Positions 9,373 to 23,815 of a stretch of 64,000 nucleotides of DNA are shown here, piece by piece; within the stretch, counting starts at the first letter, position 1, and each line of letters begins with the position of its first letter. This DNA comes from Manduca sexta. Taxonomy: Eukaryota > Arthropoda > Insecta > Lepidoptera > Sphingidae. The stretch is taken from positions 1,860,001-1,924,000 of the forward strand of contig NC_051132.1 in the NCBI RefSeq assembly GCF_014839805.1, written 5' to 3'. A program made the translations under genes and the position numbers. The notes below the pieces were generated by a model. That model saw only the letters and a program-made list of their open reading frames with translations, was not told where the DNA came from and did no database searches.

Positions 9373-12300
9373 GGACAGCAAACCCTATAGTACCAGATAA
9401 GAATAAAAATGATATTATTTTGTACCTAACAGTAATATTATAAATATGTCATGTCATAGGTAATACGTGTCAGGCGGCATTTTTAACACCTTTCCGATAT
9501 ACAATATCGATAGAAAACACATTAGAACTGTTCTGCGGGACATTTAGATGCAAATATGTCTTGTAGTGTGTAATTGGTGTCAGACATGGCAATATATTTT
9601 GACAGCTGCATTTATATTAGACTTTTGTGGATGTTGTTCGTAGTTACAAAATACTTTAAATGGACTATGTTAACTTAAATAAAGTCTAATCTGATGCTAT
9701 AAAAAGATATTATAATATTTTATAGAGTAATATACCACTTCAACAAAAATAAAATTATAAAATGGCATAAAAATGTGTATTTCACTGCTATATTTTCAAT
9801 TACGGAACGTAACATTTTAAAACTCGATCAAACCAAAAGCAATTCCCGTACAGCCTAATAAATCATTATTGTTTAAAAACAAAATCAAAATAAATAGGTC
9901 AGCCAGTTACTTTTATATCGAAAAAGTAATCATTTCAAATAACAAGGCATTACTACGGGCATTAAAATCGTTGCTCGGTAAATCGATGAGAACTCGATAC
10001 TGGTAATCGTAAATCACAGGAACAAAAGACGGAAAGGCGAACACAAATGAGCCTTATAATCGCGTATTACTTGCTTTTAAACGTTGGATTTGTGACAATG
10101 GTAGTGGGTTTGTGTTCGAAATTTAAAAATATGACGATCTTGTATTTTCTGTACTTTAAAAAAAGAAACACACTGCAATTTTAAAAATGGCAATGGATTC
10201 TCATAACAAACGTCATAAGTCAGTTAAAGGTTAAACAACTTCTTAATTACAAACTAACACAAATTGATTACCATGTATCTAATTGAAAAATTGAAAATAA
10301 ATTCAATGATGTCTAATTAAAAGGATGAAACATTGTCCACAAATTATCATGTTGTCTAGTTTTAAGTATTTCAGACCACAGACAATTCCCTATTCCACAC
10401 ATTCGACACGCTCCAAAGACAATTAGACCATAAATACCAAAGTAACGGGTAATATAGTCCATTATTAAGGTGGATTAAGAAATTACGTATTTTCATTTTT
10501 TCTTTCATTTGAATGAAAGGTAAACTGGTTTTTATGCCATTGTCTATTATACGAGCATTTATTAATGTAAACAAGAGTATTACCTTCACGCAAGTAGCGA
10601 ACAGAGCTAATGGCTATTGCAAAATGAACATTATTAAGAAGTATATTGCGTTGAAAATATATTTTTAATACAACTGTATGAATAACTTGCTAGTGACAAG
10701 AGGCACGCTATCCAGAACTTAGCATTACAAAATACTACATGATCTTGCACCATGCTATTAAGCCGCTAATACTTTATAATTACACTTGATTTAATCCAAA
10801 TAGGATAAAAGTGCATACATATTATATTGCACATGATTGGTAGGAACAAAAGAGTGATATTGTATGAAAACACGTTAGTATCTTAAATATATTTTTATTC
10901 TTCGATAAATGACCAAGTTATAGCTTTCTTATGATGTTTTCTTAAATGATTTACCTCTGCAGTCTTAATTACCATAAAGCAAAGATTTTGAGTTAGATTC
11001 CCACGTAGACGCAAATAACTACAGCCTACAATACGAGGTTTTGGCTCAAAAATCTTTTGTAGTTAGTACTCATACAAATGTTAATATAGCAAGTTCTTGA
11101 CGCATAACAATTGTATTTTTGTGTAGTAGTATTTTAAATGTGTAATTTGCTTTTCGTAGAGCTTTAACGACTATTCTATTTTAAGTGCTAGCGGAAACTT
11201 CGTCTTGTTTTAAGATGATGTCATGTTTAAATTAAATTGTGACTGACTGACTGACTGTTGACTAGAATAGAATACTGCAAAAAGCCTTTGAAGCTTTGTA
11301 GTAGCTCTACACAATATAGCGTACTTTCGGGTCGGCAAAAAATTTATGAAAGTAGATTTTATTTCTTGTCTGTTAAGGTCGCTTTTAAAGGGCTGCCAGC
11401 AGCTACTTAATAGCGAGATGGAAGTAAATGAAACTGGAAAATGTATCAGGTATTTTCGATAGCAATTATTTTGTATGTTTGAACTTATTTCTGAATAATC
11501 CACATTCCACCACCGAATGCTTAGAATTTGTGGGTTTCAAGGAAAATGGTAACCAGTTATCATACTGTGCACGTGAATTTTGATCTCTAATAAACACTTG
11601 CACAACAAAATAGTCTAATAAATAATGACAATTCTGGCATAATAAATTCGGACGTCATATCGATATCAAAATCGATATAAATCATAGACTACACAAAGCT
11701 TTGTCGCGCGAGTGCTAATCAATAACAAATAATAAAGCGTCAAAAAAGGTTACGACATAGATGCATATCGTATCAGAAATCATAGACAAATAGCCGTCGA
11801 AAACAATCGTCACACACCTATACAATTCGGTCCCGCAATTACTGGCCACGATGGGACCGGCGATACCACGCGCATTTCTTAATAACACACCAGTAATATC
11901 GACTTCATCTTTCATCTATCCTTTCCTCACTTTAAAGAATACATATATCTATCTCTTTCCATCTTGACAGCTCGTTCGGAAACCACTATATCAGCGTTCG
12001 AAATCTAAAATGTCTAATTATACCCACATCACTCGAGGGGCTCGTCAAAAACGTAATTTTTTTAATTAATTCAAAATGGTCCCAAAACTATTATAATAAA
12101 GCCAATTTAGTTATCTAAAGTTTGACGCGTTAACTAGAAATACAGGCGCCATTTTGTGTTCGGTTAATTTAATAGCTGTCACTAAATTAAAAAATCTTTA
12201 ATTTACGTCGCCGTTGGAATTTTCGTCTAATAAGATAATTAACTACTGGACAAAATGAGCCGGTAAATTAGGGATGCCATAAATTATCTGTAGGCTTAAT

Positions 12301-12990
12301 GGCATTGCAAAAGTAAGCTTGATCCGTAGGTAATTAAAGTAAAGACAGAAATCATTAAATTATTGGATATGTTGATCACTATGTTAAGAGCTTTAATTGT
12401 TTTTATTCCAAAAGGCTGATAATAATAGCAAATATATTATATTTTTTATGGAACACAAATGGAAATACTTAATCTCACAAATTGTTTTCTAATAATAATA
12501 TTGTAATAAATTGTTTATCAGAGTCAATTACGTGTTAAATATTTGCGTGATAATTTTTAACACAAGCCACAATATATAAACAAATCCAGTTACATATTTT
12601 ATCAAAATTTTCACGAAGGGCGACGCGATAACAACACCTTTACAGACTTCTAACTCTGATAGTATGCTAATGGCCTCATACTAGATCCGATAAGAAGCCA
12701 GACAAATTGAAATATTCAGGCTATACCTAACTTTTATGTTATCCCGGCACGACAACTTCACTGGAACTTTTCGTGGATTTTAATACATAATTTTCGGTTA
12801 ATGTATCATATATGAATCACTGTTTATAATTCATTATTTGAGCTAAAACTGCAAATAATCAATTCCCGTCATTGCTTCGTGAAAATCGCACGAATTTCGT
12901 ACGAACGCAAACTCCGCGCATAAAGGCGTATCTCGCCGTCTATACATAATAAATTAATGAATACAACTACTATTTACAACGTCACTTCTC
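9373..12990. other. AT-rich 3' flank of the homeobox gene, no other gene seen
   Basis: No exon or credible gene found. The sequence just below 12991 must include the 3' UTR of the minus-strand homeobox gene. A possible polyadenylation hexamer (AATAAA on the minus strand) lies at 12403-12408, which would give a 3' UTR of roughly 0.6 kb, but this is not supported by anything else. GACT tandem units occur near 11240. Confidence 0.5.
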
Positions 12991-13185
12991 TTACGTCTCA
13001 TTTTCACTTTCACTTAGTTCGTCCATGTCCATATCGATCAGTTCCTCGTCTTCCTCCTCGTACGAGTTGTTCATGTGGCCCTCGTCAGGCTTGGGGTTTG
13101 AGGAGCCGGACTTCCCGCTCTTGGCTTCTTCCTCTTGCTGCATTCGTTTGTGCTTCGTTCTTCTGTTTTGGAACCACACTTTTAC
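12991..13185 (-). CDS. ems: ems homeobox gene, exon 3 (end of homeodomain, C-terminus)
   Basis: Reading on the minus strand, the exon follows an acceptor CACCAG and starts in phase 0. It encodes VKVWFQNRRTKHKRMQQEEE, then a Ser/Gly/Lys linker and the acidic tail DEELIDMDMDE, ending at TAA (12991-12993). The first 16 codons are homeodomain positions 45-60 (helix 3), with Trp48, Gln50 and Asn51 all present, so base-specific DNA binding of the Antp/EMX type is expected. The acidic LIDM(D/E)MDE tail recalls the Ems C-terminus and is the main reason to prefer ems over its paralogue E5. Numbered in the whole protein this is residues 206-269. A longer plus-strand frame over the same bases is an antisense shadow. 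Confidence 0.93.
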   Translation of the reverse strand, partial: VKVWFQNRRTKHKRMQQEEEAKSGKSGSSNPKPDEGHMNNSYEEEDEELIDMDMDELSESENET

Positions 13186-13934
13186 CTGGTGACAAATGGT
13201 GGTTTATATTATTTGAAGAATTTGAAGTGATGCATTTAATTCTATGGGGACATCCTGATGACTAGCATTACCTATTTAAAACGCAAAAGTGGATACTCAG
13301 ATGCAGCATCTAAGACTTATGTTCATTTACTACTTTGGTATGAATGTTGAAATAATTAAATTAATTCGAAAAATCAGTGCAGTAAAAAGTACCAAGTACA
13401 TAAATCGCACTATAATAATTACAGGGTATCTACTCAGAATATCAAGACATTAAGTAAGTACGTATGTATTTATCAAACTTAAACGTTAATAAGTCGAATT
13501 AAGAGCTATGTTATATATACTGGGGTTTAAACCCCAATTCATTCTAAATATGAACTCAACAGCTACTCAAATTTATTAACCGTAACACTCATAACTACGT
13601 TTTAATTTTTATCACATTCGAAAGAATTGAATCGTCCCCTACATTAATATCATTTCACGCAACATCAGCCAATCATAAAAGGGTAACGGAACGGGCCAAT
13701 AAAAAACTATTCAGTATCAACCCCTATCATATTTCACGGGCTATTGAGAGAAAAATCTGCGTGAATTTTTCTGTTCCATGTTTTCCCGCCGAAACGGCCG
13801 TCCGCCATTTTGTTGTGCGATTTGTCACGAGGGTAATGGCGTGCGAAATGCATTCATCGTTTGAGATTTGAATGTAAAGGAATATGTTTATGTTTTGGCA
13901 ATGAGATGAGGGACGCTTCGTCATGATAGGAACA

Positions 13935-13938
<4 letters not shown>

Positions 13939-14004
<66 letters not shown>
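13939..14004. repeat. (AT)n microsatellite
   Basis: Sixty-six bases of alternating A and T, the longest simple repeat in the window. Confidence 0.95.
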
Positions 14005-14007
<3 letters not shown>

Positions 14008-17000
14008 GTATATGCTTTACAATAGTAAAGAATTAAATCATGGATATTGCATTATCCGAAAATTCTAATGTAAGTAACTTTATCATCAAATTAGTGTCAA
14101 CATTATTTGATTATAATATGGTACCTACCAAGTAGTGTCACTTTGGTCTGTATAAAGATAATTGTTATTTTTGTTCGGAAAGCGAATTATTCGAATTTTC
14201 CTATACAATACTACTATATTATATCAAAAATCCTTTGGCTGTCCATTCGATAAATAACAAGTGCGACATTTTTCTCTATAAAAGGAGAATAAGGCAATAT
14301 TATAACTATTTAGGAAGTAATATTTAATCAAAATTCCAAAAATAGGCTGCCGCGCAAATATTTGCATGCGATTATTTGTAATAATCATAAAGATTTTAAT
14401 TTCTTCATCAATATTTTAATCAAACTTTAAATCAATCAATCGAAATCAATTCTATTAAAAAGTCAGTAAAGTCGAAATAATAAATGTTTATGAAAGTTTT
14501 TGTCGTATTGGCGTAAAATTGGTAACTGATAACAATACTTATTATTTATATTGACTGTTACTAAGTTTTAACTTAGAAGCTCTTAGAAATAACATTTATA
14601 AGATTAGAGAGAAATATCCCTAAAGCATTTAGATTTTGCGAAATAAAAACAAACCATATCTATTTACCTCCCAAATTATTTCTAACCTAAAAAATATTAC
14701 TGCCTTTATTGCGATAATTCACGACATTTAACATGGCCACAGCATTATAAAACTAGGCATTAATTTCAGCGACAAGTTGTCAAAGCATACATCATGTACA
14801 CATTCTCAGTAACTTCTAACACACACTTATGTTGTAAATCATTCATTTGTTAATAACAACAGAACTTTAACAACACTGTAAAGGTGTCTCTCCGAATGAT
14901 CCTTTTGTTACAAATATGTTTTATGTGTTAAAATTTCGCATATGTCCGTCTAATGGACGGTTACCGTGACCAGTGATGTAATATTTGTTACTTTGTAGAA
15001 ATTATGGGGAAATAATTATGGTCTTTGATGTAGCTTTGTCTGCTGTAAGTACTTGCAATTCATACCTGTGAATTGCACGTTAAATGCGTCAGACTTAGCA
15101 TATTTTATAGTCATGTTTTGTGCTCTGCAATAGAGTAGTTGACTACTTTTTTAAATACATTTACAACAAACAAAATCTAACGGGAAAAGAATTTTCAAAA
15201 TCCATACACTAATAAATGAGTTTAAGGTTTTGAAATTTGATGAAAGGGTTGGCTGTTGAATAACAAAAATAGCATACTGTGACGTCATCAACTATCACCG
15301 CCCATAACTCTGCATGCACGAGAAAGAGATAACCCTACCACGCCCCACTTTTGCTAACAATAATATTGAAATATGAATAAATGCTTTATTTTTAACCAAT
15401 TTTGATGCTGGTCATATCATATTTTTTATCGTATTGTTTTCTGTTACATATAAATTTATGTATAACGTCAAGTATAGAAAATTACGCTATAGGTTCATCA
15501 GTATATTTCTCAATAAATATCAAATTTAAATAAATAAGCATTTAATGAAACGGTAGTCATTCATTAGATGTACGCTAATTTATTCAGACTTAACAGACAT
15601 ATTTAATGATACTAACAAATTCAGGCAATACGCATAAGGTAAATAATTCGAATTGATTTATATGCCGACGGAGTTACTCCCAACTGTATTATAATTATTT
15701 TATATATTATCCCAATATTAAATACAAGGCTTCTGTACCATTGTACCATTTGGTTTACTATCAATGTATATTTTAATTAGAAAAAAATGGCGCCAATTCC
15801 GAAACTAAATACTTAAATTAATATTATTTCCATTTACTGTAAAGTATTGTACTGTATGTATTACAAGCGCCTACTACTTCAGGTAACGAATACCACAAGC
15901 TAATTATACATACGAATATATAAAAGCTATTTTTCCATACAAATATTGTTCGCAATCTTAAAAATAAATCCTTGTGGTAAAGACAGACAAGCATTGTATG
16001 ATTTTTGATATTACAATCAAATGCAGTGGAGACTAGTCAATTATGTCTCATTTATTACTCCGACCTGCGCTACAAAAATAATCTAAGTTTAGAACCCACT
16101 TAACCCTAAAACCGATCTTCAATACAAGTCACAAAACACTAGACTAATCTACAGTATCCCTCGGGAGCAGTAAGAGAGTACAGCAGACCACGTATGATGA
16201 ACAACCCGTAACGGGTAAGCGGGCCTCAGAGACCGCGGAGGCAAATTTCGCATTACTTTGCAAATGGTGCGCGCGTTGTGGGAATTTTGATGGCATGTAT
16301 CTCATTTTACGTGAAATTTTGTTAGCTATGTGTTATATTTTGTTTATTATAATACTCAATAGTATACAGGGTCATTTAGACTTTGCTAATAATTGAAACC
16401 ACACAAGCATCTTGCTAACATTGTGCCAAAAATCATGCATGAATAACGAATATTGTTAACGAAAATCTCGGTTTCACTTTTCAGATTTTTTGATCATTTT
16501 GTAGTTTAGTGCGAATATAGTATATGTGAGAGTGAATTTCTGACTGTAAGTGTGATGTTGCCACTGCGACGAATTCTCTTGAATTATATTAGTAGCAATA
16601 GAACATGTAAAATTAAAATTACTTTTTATTAATATTTATTTTGTTCCAAACTTCGCTTTTGTTATTTTACATCTACAATTCGAGGAACTTATTGTAAAGC
16701 GTTATTTCCAAGAAGATTATTATGTGGTTTTATTTAGTACCTAACGCAATGTCAAAATAGCCCTGTATAATCTTGATTACGCAAAAGATGCTATTATTTT
16801 TGTGTTACAAAAGTTTCACTCTGCTTAAATATAGACTCGAAATAAACATTTGTTTCGTTGCATAAAATAAACCTTTAAAGACTTTAATTTATTATTTAAA
16901 ACATATGGATAGACAGTATAATAACATCTAATTTTGAAAGCATTATAAGATAATAAGTTTTTCAATGAAAACAAGTTACTAAATAACGGAAAGCGTTGGC

Positions 17001-18570
17001 GTTTATATTCGAATTAGCTGCTCATTGGTATTTAACATAGGCTTATTATTTATGAAAGGGCCTATTACAAAAGAATAAAAAAATAACAAGCAAAAAACTC
17101 TAGCAAGCCAAGTAGATAATTATCTCTGAGTCGGTCTCCGCCCACGCATTTCTAAGAAAAACATTACGACGCGCGAGTTTACAGCTTTCATATCCACACA
17201 AAACGCCCATAAATCCAATTTTAATGCTAAACAACAAACGATTAAACAATTATCACATTCTGATGCAAATTTAATGCTCCAAACTTCACCCCATAACACA
17301 ACAATAAAGTTTAATTGGTTTTATTCAGCGTACAATGGCGCATCTGCTGCCATTAACCGTGCAAGTTTAAAATGAGACCTCGTTAAACTAAATAACCCAG
17401 TGATACGGGTCTAGTAAAACTGGTCCACTGCAAAAGTCATAAGTCTCCGCAAACAATCGTTTTAATACGAAAAGGGGACAAATACCGACGCTAAATAAAT
17501 AGGGTATTCACTACCCCCGAAATGCGATTAACTACTTATGTCCCCGATTAAGATACCCGCGGGTTAAACAGAGATGGCGATACGCTGTAATTGGGTAGAA
17601 AGGGAGGGTAATAAAGAGGGGAGATACGCAATTACGTCCAGTGTGAATTGGGCCAAAATTTAAGCGGAAAGCTATTTATCTGTATATTACTTTATTGTCG
17701 ACCCATTACGTGGGAGAGGGAGGGACGATCGCGGGAAAGAGACGACAAATTGGGGTTGTTAGACATTTCGCGATTTTTCGGGTGTCTTTTGGGATATGGG
17801 GATTGCTGTAAGTGCGAAAGAGACAGCTATACGTCATTTAATACGGTAGTTTCGAAAGATCAATTGGTGGTCTCTAACGACCGGCTTTGTTAGCCGTAAT
17901 TGGGTACGGGTTAAGTAACGCGCAGTAAGTTCTGCTGATGAATGTAAGCTTTAGAAATTACTGCTCCCTTTTGTATCGTAATCAATAGTTATAAGTTCGT
18001 GGGTACTTGTGATCTACGTGACGAAATACCCACAGTTATTTGTGTTTGGTTTTATTGATGATTAATAGTTACAGCGCTTTTATATTTTAAATACTTATAT
18101 TATTCTAAATTGTTTATTGCGTAATATACTTAGGTAATGTATTTATTTCATAAACTACTAAGGGCCTACTTTTGATCGTAAAATTTTGTGTCCGATTCTA
18201 TCAGACGAATAACTTTCTTATAGAATCTCTAATAATTGTATCAAAACAATATCTTTAACGGTGTTTACGGATTGAATGCAGATATTTTCGAAACCAAACC
18301 ACTTATCAATTTATTTTAATGGCATTTTCAATGTAACGTACACTAACACAACAAAGTTTGTTCTTACTAACATCTAAACGTTTTAAGAAACCAAACCGGG
18401 CACTATTTTAAGCCCTGAAAACTGATAGTATCGTATAAATAAATGGATAATGTAGAGGAAGCGGTAACAGCCCTCGCTCGCGCGCGTTTCCGCCCCAGGT
18501 CACACGACCTAATGCAATTATAGTACCTGAGATATGAAGATCTAAGTACTACAAGATCGGACGAATAGGC

Positions 18571-18725
18571 TTTTTTTATTGCTGTGAACGACGAGACAAG
18601 CTTGTCATTAGCCTGATGGTAAGCGAATTACATAGTATTGTTTGGTATTCCACTGCGCTCGCCATCCTGAGACATGAGATGTTAAGTCTAATTATGTACA
18701 GAAATTACTAGCTACAATGTTCTAC
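18571..18725 (-). repeat. A-tailed retroelement 3' end, copy 2
   Basis: It begins with a T run, then TTGCTGTGAACGACGAGACA, CCTGATGGTAAGCG and GACATGAGATGTTAAGTCT. It is the reverse-complement counterpart of 9162-9372. Confidence 0.6.
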
Positions 18726-19405
18726 AAAAACAAAGGCTAAAATAATTGTAATAAAATTAAAATACGTATTGGTAAATCTAAGTCTTTTTGAATATAAATG
18801 GATAAGGTGCCGCGCACGCCGCTCTTAAGTCATGAAAGCCTGAACAAACTTTGTTGAATGATAATCACTTTAAAAAAAAATAGGTTATATCCTGTAAGTA
18901 AAAAAATACCTAAATTATGTAGTCTTGGGGCCTGTTTCACAAGTTTTAAGTAAACTTTATCCGACAGTTATCATATTAAACAACTAAATTAGATAGTACT
19001 CATTTTATTACCATTTATTTGGGAGCATAGATTAGAGTGTTCACTATTTGGTCGGTTAATACATTTATTTAATGAGTAGCATCCGTTGTGAAACAGGGCC
19101 TAAGTGTTAGTTTTGGATGCCGACGGAAAGCAATGAAAATCTCAAAGCTATCAATCTAATCATGACAAGTCATGCATTTCCAAGCTATGAAGGGAAGCGA
19201 GAAAATGGTACGCTTCCGGTGTCCATTACCGGCGGGCGGCGCCGCGTGTGCCGAATGTATTGTTGTGACTAGGGAGAGTTATGTCTCCAACTTTGAGGAG
19301 TTCAAGTCTTGTGGTATGTTCAGATTATTTAATCTTAGTATACCGAAGACGAATGTCCACAGGTTCAAACCCAAGGGCACGCACTTCAGACTTTTGTAAA
19401 GTTAT

Positions 19406-19572
19406 GTGAGTATTCTTTGTGAATTATCGCTTGCTTTAACGGTGAAAGAAAACATCGCGAGGGAAACTATACTACTTGAAAGTTCTCTATAAGAATTTTG
19501 AGGGTGTGTGAAGTCTACCAATTCGCACCAAGCCAGCGTGGTGGATTATGGCCTAATGCCTCTCAATAATTC
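19406..19572 (+). repeat. Lepidopteran SINE/LINE-end family C, copy 1
   Basis: It carries the landmarks GGTGAAAGAAAACATCG, TAAGAATTTTGAGGGT, GTGTGAAGTCTACCAAT and CCAGCGTGGTGGATTATGGC. The same landmarks occur at 24821-25042, in part at 23727-23815, and in reverse at 33227-33366. Confidence 0.65.
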
Positions 19573-21697
19573 TTTTAAATAACTCCATTACTTTTATAGA
19601 TTTGGCCCAACAAACAAAATTGAAATGTAGAGTTTAAGGAAAGAAAACCAATCTTATTATTTTATTAGCCGATATGAAAAGCTTATAGTCTAAGAATTAA
19701 ATAAAATTAACTATTTATATTTCCTTTCAATGTTCGAATAAACCCATGGTTCCAAATAAAGCGCGGGGGTCAACGACACGGACGAAGTAACGTAAAAAAA
19801 CCGCTATAATTATGATTTTACTACAGGAAACATGAAACGCGACCACCGCCTTACATGCGTGCAATAAAACTGAATTGTTAAGGTAACCACACACATTGTT
19901 CCTGACGCAGGCGCGGACTGCGTGGCGGGTCGTGGGGGTCACGAGACCCAGTCATGCGCTGGGAATTTCAAAAGTTAATAACTCTAGAAACGTTATTCTT
20001 AAACGTAACGATATCGGGTAGTTTTTATTACGAATCATAATTACTTATTATGTTTTCCTAAAATCGAATTTAAGCGAAATTAACAATTCGTTTACGACAA
20101 CCCTTATCATAAATAAGTGGAAACTGGAAAAAATAATAAGAATACAAAATTAACAAGAAATTCTATCTAGCTCACTGTATTCATATTTCCCTGAAATTAT
20201 ATGCGATTTCATAAAACAATATTAACCCACCCATTTTATTCTAAGCACACCTCATTATCTGCCCAATTGAGAAATAGTAAATAGATGAAAACCGGAAACC
20301 GATTCCATTTCCTCATTACCACATTGTCTCGTTTCCTGTACATACTCACAAATAAACAATTATCATATAAATATAGCACATTAAAAATATATGGATAATT
20401 TATTAATACGCGCCATATTTATTCCTGAGACGGAGGCTACAGTGAATTACGTGGTGCATTGAAAGAATTATAGCTGATAGAGAATGCATTCTGAATGAGA
20501 AATCGACGTGGAAATCTTTAAATAGGCCTGGAGACTAGGTACTATGGTTTAGTCCCGTTACTTTTTTAATATACAGACTGTGGAATAGAAAAGTTTTAAT
20601 TATATATTGTCAATTGTCAGTACCTAATGTTTATAGCATTCGTTGTTCTGTAGTTTACAAAAATATTGTTTTCAACTTTTGTTCTGTTAGAGCTAGTGTT
20701 ATAATTATAATTATATTATATACTATTGGATAATTATCTTACATTATTAAATAAATCTTAAAAAATAGATCCTTTTTTATTGTCAGTTTTAAGCGATAAC
20801 GAAAGACGCTATGTAGCAGGGAGTACGGGAGTCAGACCCCCACACCTCATCCCAAATACGACCCATAAAACCGGGAGCGAGACCAGTTAAAAAATCAGCA
20901 CAATTTATAAAAGTATCATCTCAAGCGGCCCTTTGTTGACATTCACCCCTGCATGAGGGATGGCGCCTTGGAGGGGCGTTGGAGCTACGCCCCTTGCCGA
21001 CGCGCATGCGCGGAAGAGTTATCGAGCCAGATAACCGTGGGATGGGTTGAGAGCTGAGACATTTTTGGGGATATATCTGGGTGTTTTAACAAGCTACGAG
21101 ATATCAAAATGCTATTAAAAGTGATAATTATGGTTTCACAAAAAACATTTTATTACATTTAATAGTATTACATGGGTTCATGGAAAAAAATATTAAAATT
21201 TTTATATTATAGTAATTGTTAAAATTCATTTACAATATGAACTTGAACAAAAACCACACAGCCGAACCATATTTTCACAAGTTCCAATAATCAAATTATG
21301 TACTGTAAACATTTCATATTTAATAACATCATGCATACAGACGCACGGACCGGACAGCTGCTTGTAATTTGCTTAATAATATAAAATTACTCGTATCATA
21401 ACCTGTTGGCAGTGCGTCATGTTGCCTTTGCTCGGATGAGTAAAAAATGCTTTTGAAAAACCTCCATGGATGTTTTGACTGGCCGATAAAAAAAATCCTG
21501 ACAAGCTGTATGGAGCAGGATTCTTTAGAAATATAGATTGATTTTGAATTTAAAAAATACGTTAAATATTCTGAGATTGAATATTATCTCATTTAAATGT
21601 ATTTCAAAATATTGACAAGTTATATTTTCTTCTAATAACCATTGTGATATAAACATAACGTTTTTTTGTTTTTTTAGCAGCGCACTTTTATTGCATT

Positions 21698-21950
21698 GCT
21701 GGTGGTTGGATATATTTCATATCCGCCCGGATAGCGACCACCGTGCAAAAGTGTTAAAACCCGCCATAATGGCCACGTAAGTATGTCGTATTCCGGGATT
21801 AGCTTGTATATATCCAGTTCCAACATGCCGTCATAATTGTGTTAACTGCCAAGGGTAATCATTTATCCTTAGTCGACATTCTATTGGACCCAACTCCACA
21901 TATCATCAGATGCACTGGAGACACTTGTGCACGTTTAAAAAAAAAGAAAA
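21698..21950 (+). repeat. A-tailed SINE-like family A, copy 1
   Basis: It runs from GCTGGTGGTTGGATATAT through GTGTTAAAACCCGCCATAAT, a TATATCCAGTTCCAACA block and TAATCAT to an A9 tail. Copies at 25663-25889, 28104-28340 and (minus) 63811-64000 share this order of landmarks, which shows that it is a retroposed family. Confidence 0.75.
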
Positions 21951-23550
21951 ACTCTGAAGTTCTGACATCGATGTCCATTTGGAGCAACTAAAATTGATGT
22001 CGGTCATTAAATTTAAATAGAGACAACAAGTTCGCACTATCACGAAAACTGAATCCACTAGTGTCTTTACCTGTTTTTCGATGATAACTACTCGGTTTTA
22101 TACCACATTAATACCTACAAACCTTTGAATTACAATTAATCTAGACAATTTGAAAGAAACTTCCACAATTGATGTATGAGTGGCAGAAAAAGTCTTATAA
22201 ATCGGCGTAATTTAATTTTCTACACAAGAATTCCTCTCCCGCGATACGCTGCAATACAGCTCAATCATTCGCCACTTGAGTGAGCCTGGGCCGGACTCAG
22301 AATATTATGGGGGACGGGACCCCAAACTTAAGAAATAATTATTGTATGACAATAATACTAGGTGCTATAATTTTGTATGAATTAATGATTAGACAAATGA
22401 ACAATAAACATGGTGTGAATTATTTCAAAATTTATGATTTTAATTGTTTAAATTAATATAACCCCTCAAGGCAGCACTTAAAAACCCATTCTATTGTTCT
22501 AACCACAACATACTTCAAACAAAAAACAAAGTATTTTATTTAGACAAAATGCAAAAAATTATTAACGGACAACGCTACAGTTTACCTACTTGCTCACCAC
22601 CAAGCCTATTGCCATATCTATTAATAAAACCCCCCAAATATAACACAAATTACGCACCATAGAATAAAAAATACGAACACGACTCATCAAAGTGTGATAA
22701 ATTAACCGCAGCTAAGGCTCATTACTCTATAATTCTGTATGTTAATTGCGAACAATTGCGACGTATTGACTGTAATGCGGTGCCACCATCGCGTGAAAAA
22801 ATAACAGTTTTTTATTGAAGAACGCGTGTGTCACACCTTCAGTTCGTATTGACAGCTTGATGGAATTGAAAGTTTGATAAGAGTTTAGTTCTTATTTAAT
22901 CAGTTGGGTATTGCCAATCAGCGTTTACTTAAGAATTGAATGATTGAAATTTATTAATTAAGTTATCGAAGTATATGAAAGTAATAGAAATAGTAAGATC
23001 TCTGAGCTATTCACACATGTCCATCCATAGACACCAATAACCATTAATCTATCAACTGCCTGATCGAATATTTTGACTTGTCTTAACGGTGGAAAATCTG
23101 GCCGAAGACTTAAAGCAATGCAACTCAGCAGTATTATCATATATATTACGTCTTTGGACCCAACGCAACGCATCATTGCTTGACCGTCAAAACATTTCAA
23201 ACCGAACTGTCAGTGTGAATCAGCACAATGTTTTTTTGCGCGCGCATTGTTGCATAGAGCCGATTAGCCGCCCGCTAATTTCCTACCGCGCCTGTAATGA
23301 TGTGTGCAGTCGGTTTTTGCTACTATATTTAGTTTTCTAACAATTAACAATACTCCAGGCTTACGCTGTCGATATGAGAAAAACTCGACTAATTATACCG
23401 ATTACAATATTTTTTCCAACTGACATATTGACAGGTTGTTTTTGTGCGGTTGGCATTACGTTTGTTTTCGAATGCACCAAGGTATGCGCGACGATTAGCA
23501 TAATGTTGTGAAGACGTCTATGCACGAGAGTTTATATTTACAGCCAGAAA

Positions 23551-23634
23551 AAAAATGTTTGCGGGTTAGGTAATTATCTTGTGAATAGCTTCTCAGCTAT
23601 TCACAAGATAATTACCTAACCCGCAAACATTTTT
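23551..23634. repeat. Perfect palindrome, 40-bp arms and 4-base loop
   Basis: The left arm 23551-23590 is the exact reverse complement of 23595-23634; the spacer is TCTC. An arm length of 40 without a mismatch is far beyond chance in this AT-rich DNA. It lies in ems intron 2 and has no coding potential. Confidence 0.95.
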
Positions 23635-23726
23635 CCCTCATTTTTCCCTGATCTCAACCTGCGCTGGATCATGTTGATTCGAGGATACGTTTAGTTATAA
23701 TATTTACAAAACAAAAACTTGAAGTG

Positions 23727-23815
23727 ACTGTGTGAAGTCTGCCAATCGCACTATGCAAGCTTTATCTACTAAGGCTTAAACCCTCTCAGATGTAGATGAG
23801 GCCCAAGCCCAGCGA
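23727..23815 (+). repeat. SINE/LINE-end family C, copy 2 (partial)
   Basis: Only the 3' part is left: GTGTGAAGTCTGCCAATCGC, then CTACTAAGGCTTAAACCCTC and AGATGTAGATGAGGCCCAAG. Confidence 0.5.

Noticed and set aside
11240..11256. A (GACT)n run as a possible CRISPR or satellite repeat.
   Set aside because: It has only four short units and no spacer structure; it is a simple microsatellite.
12957..13265. A 102-codon plus-strand frame over ems exon 3.
   Set aside because: It is antisense to the homeobox exon, with no recognisable domain.
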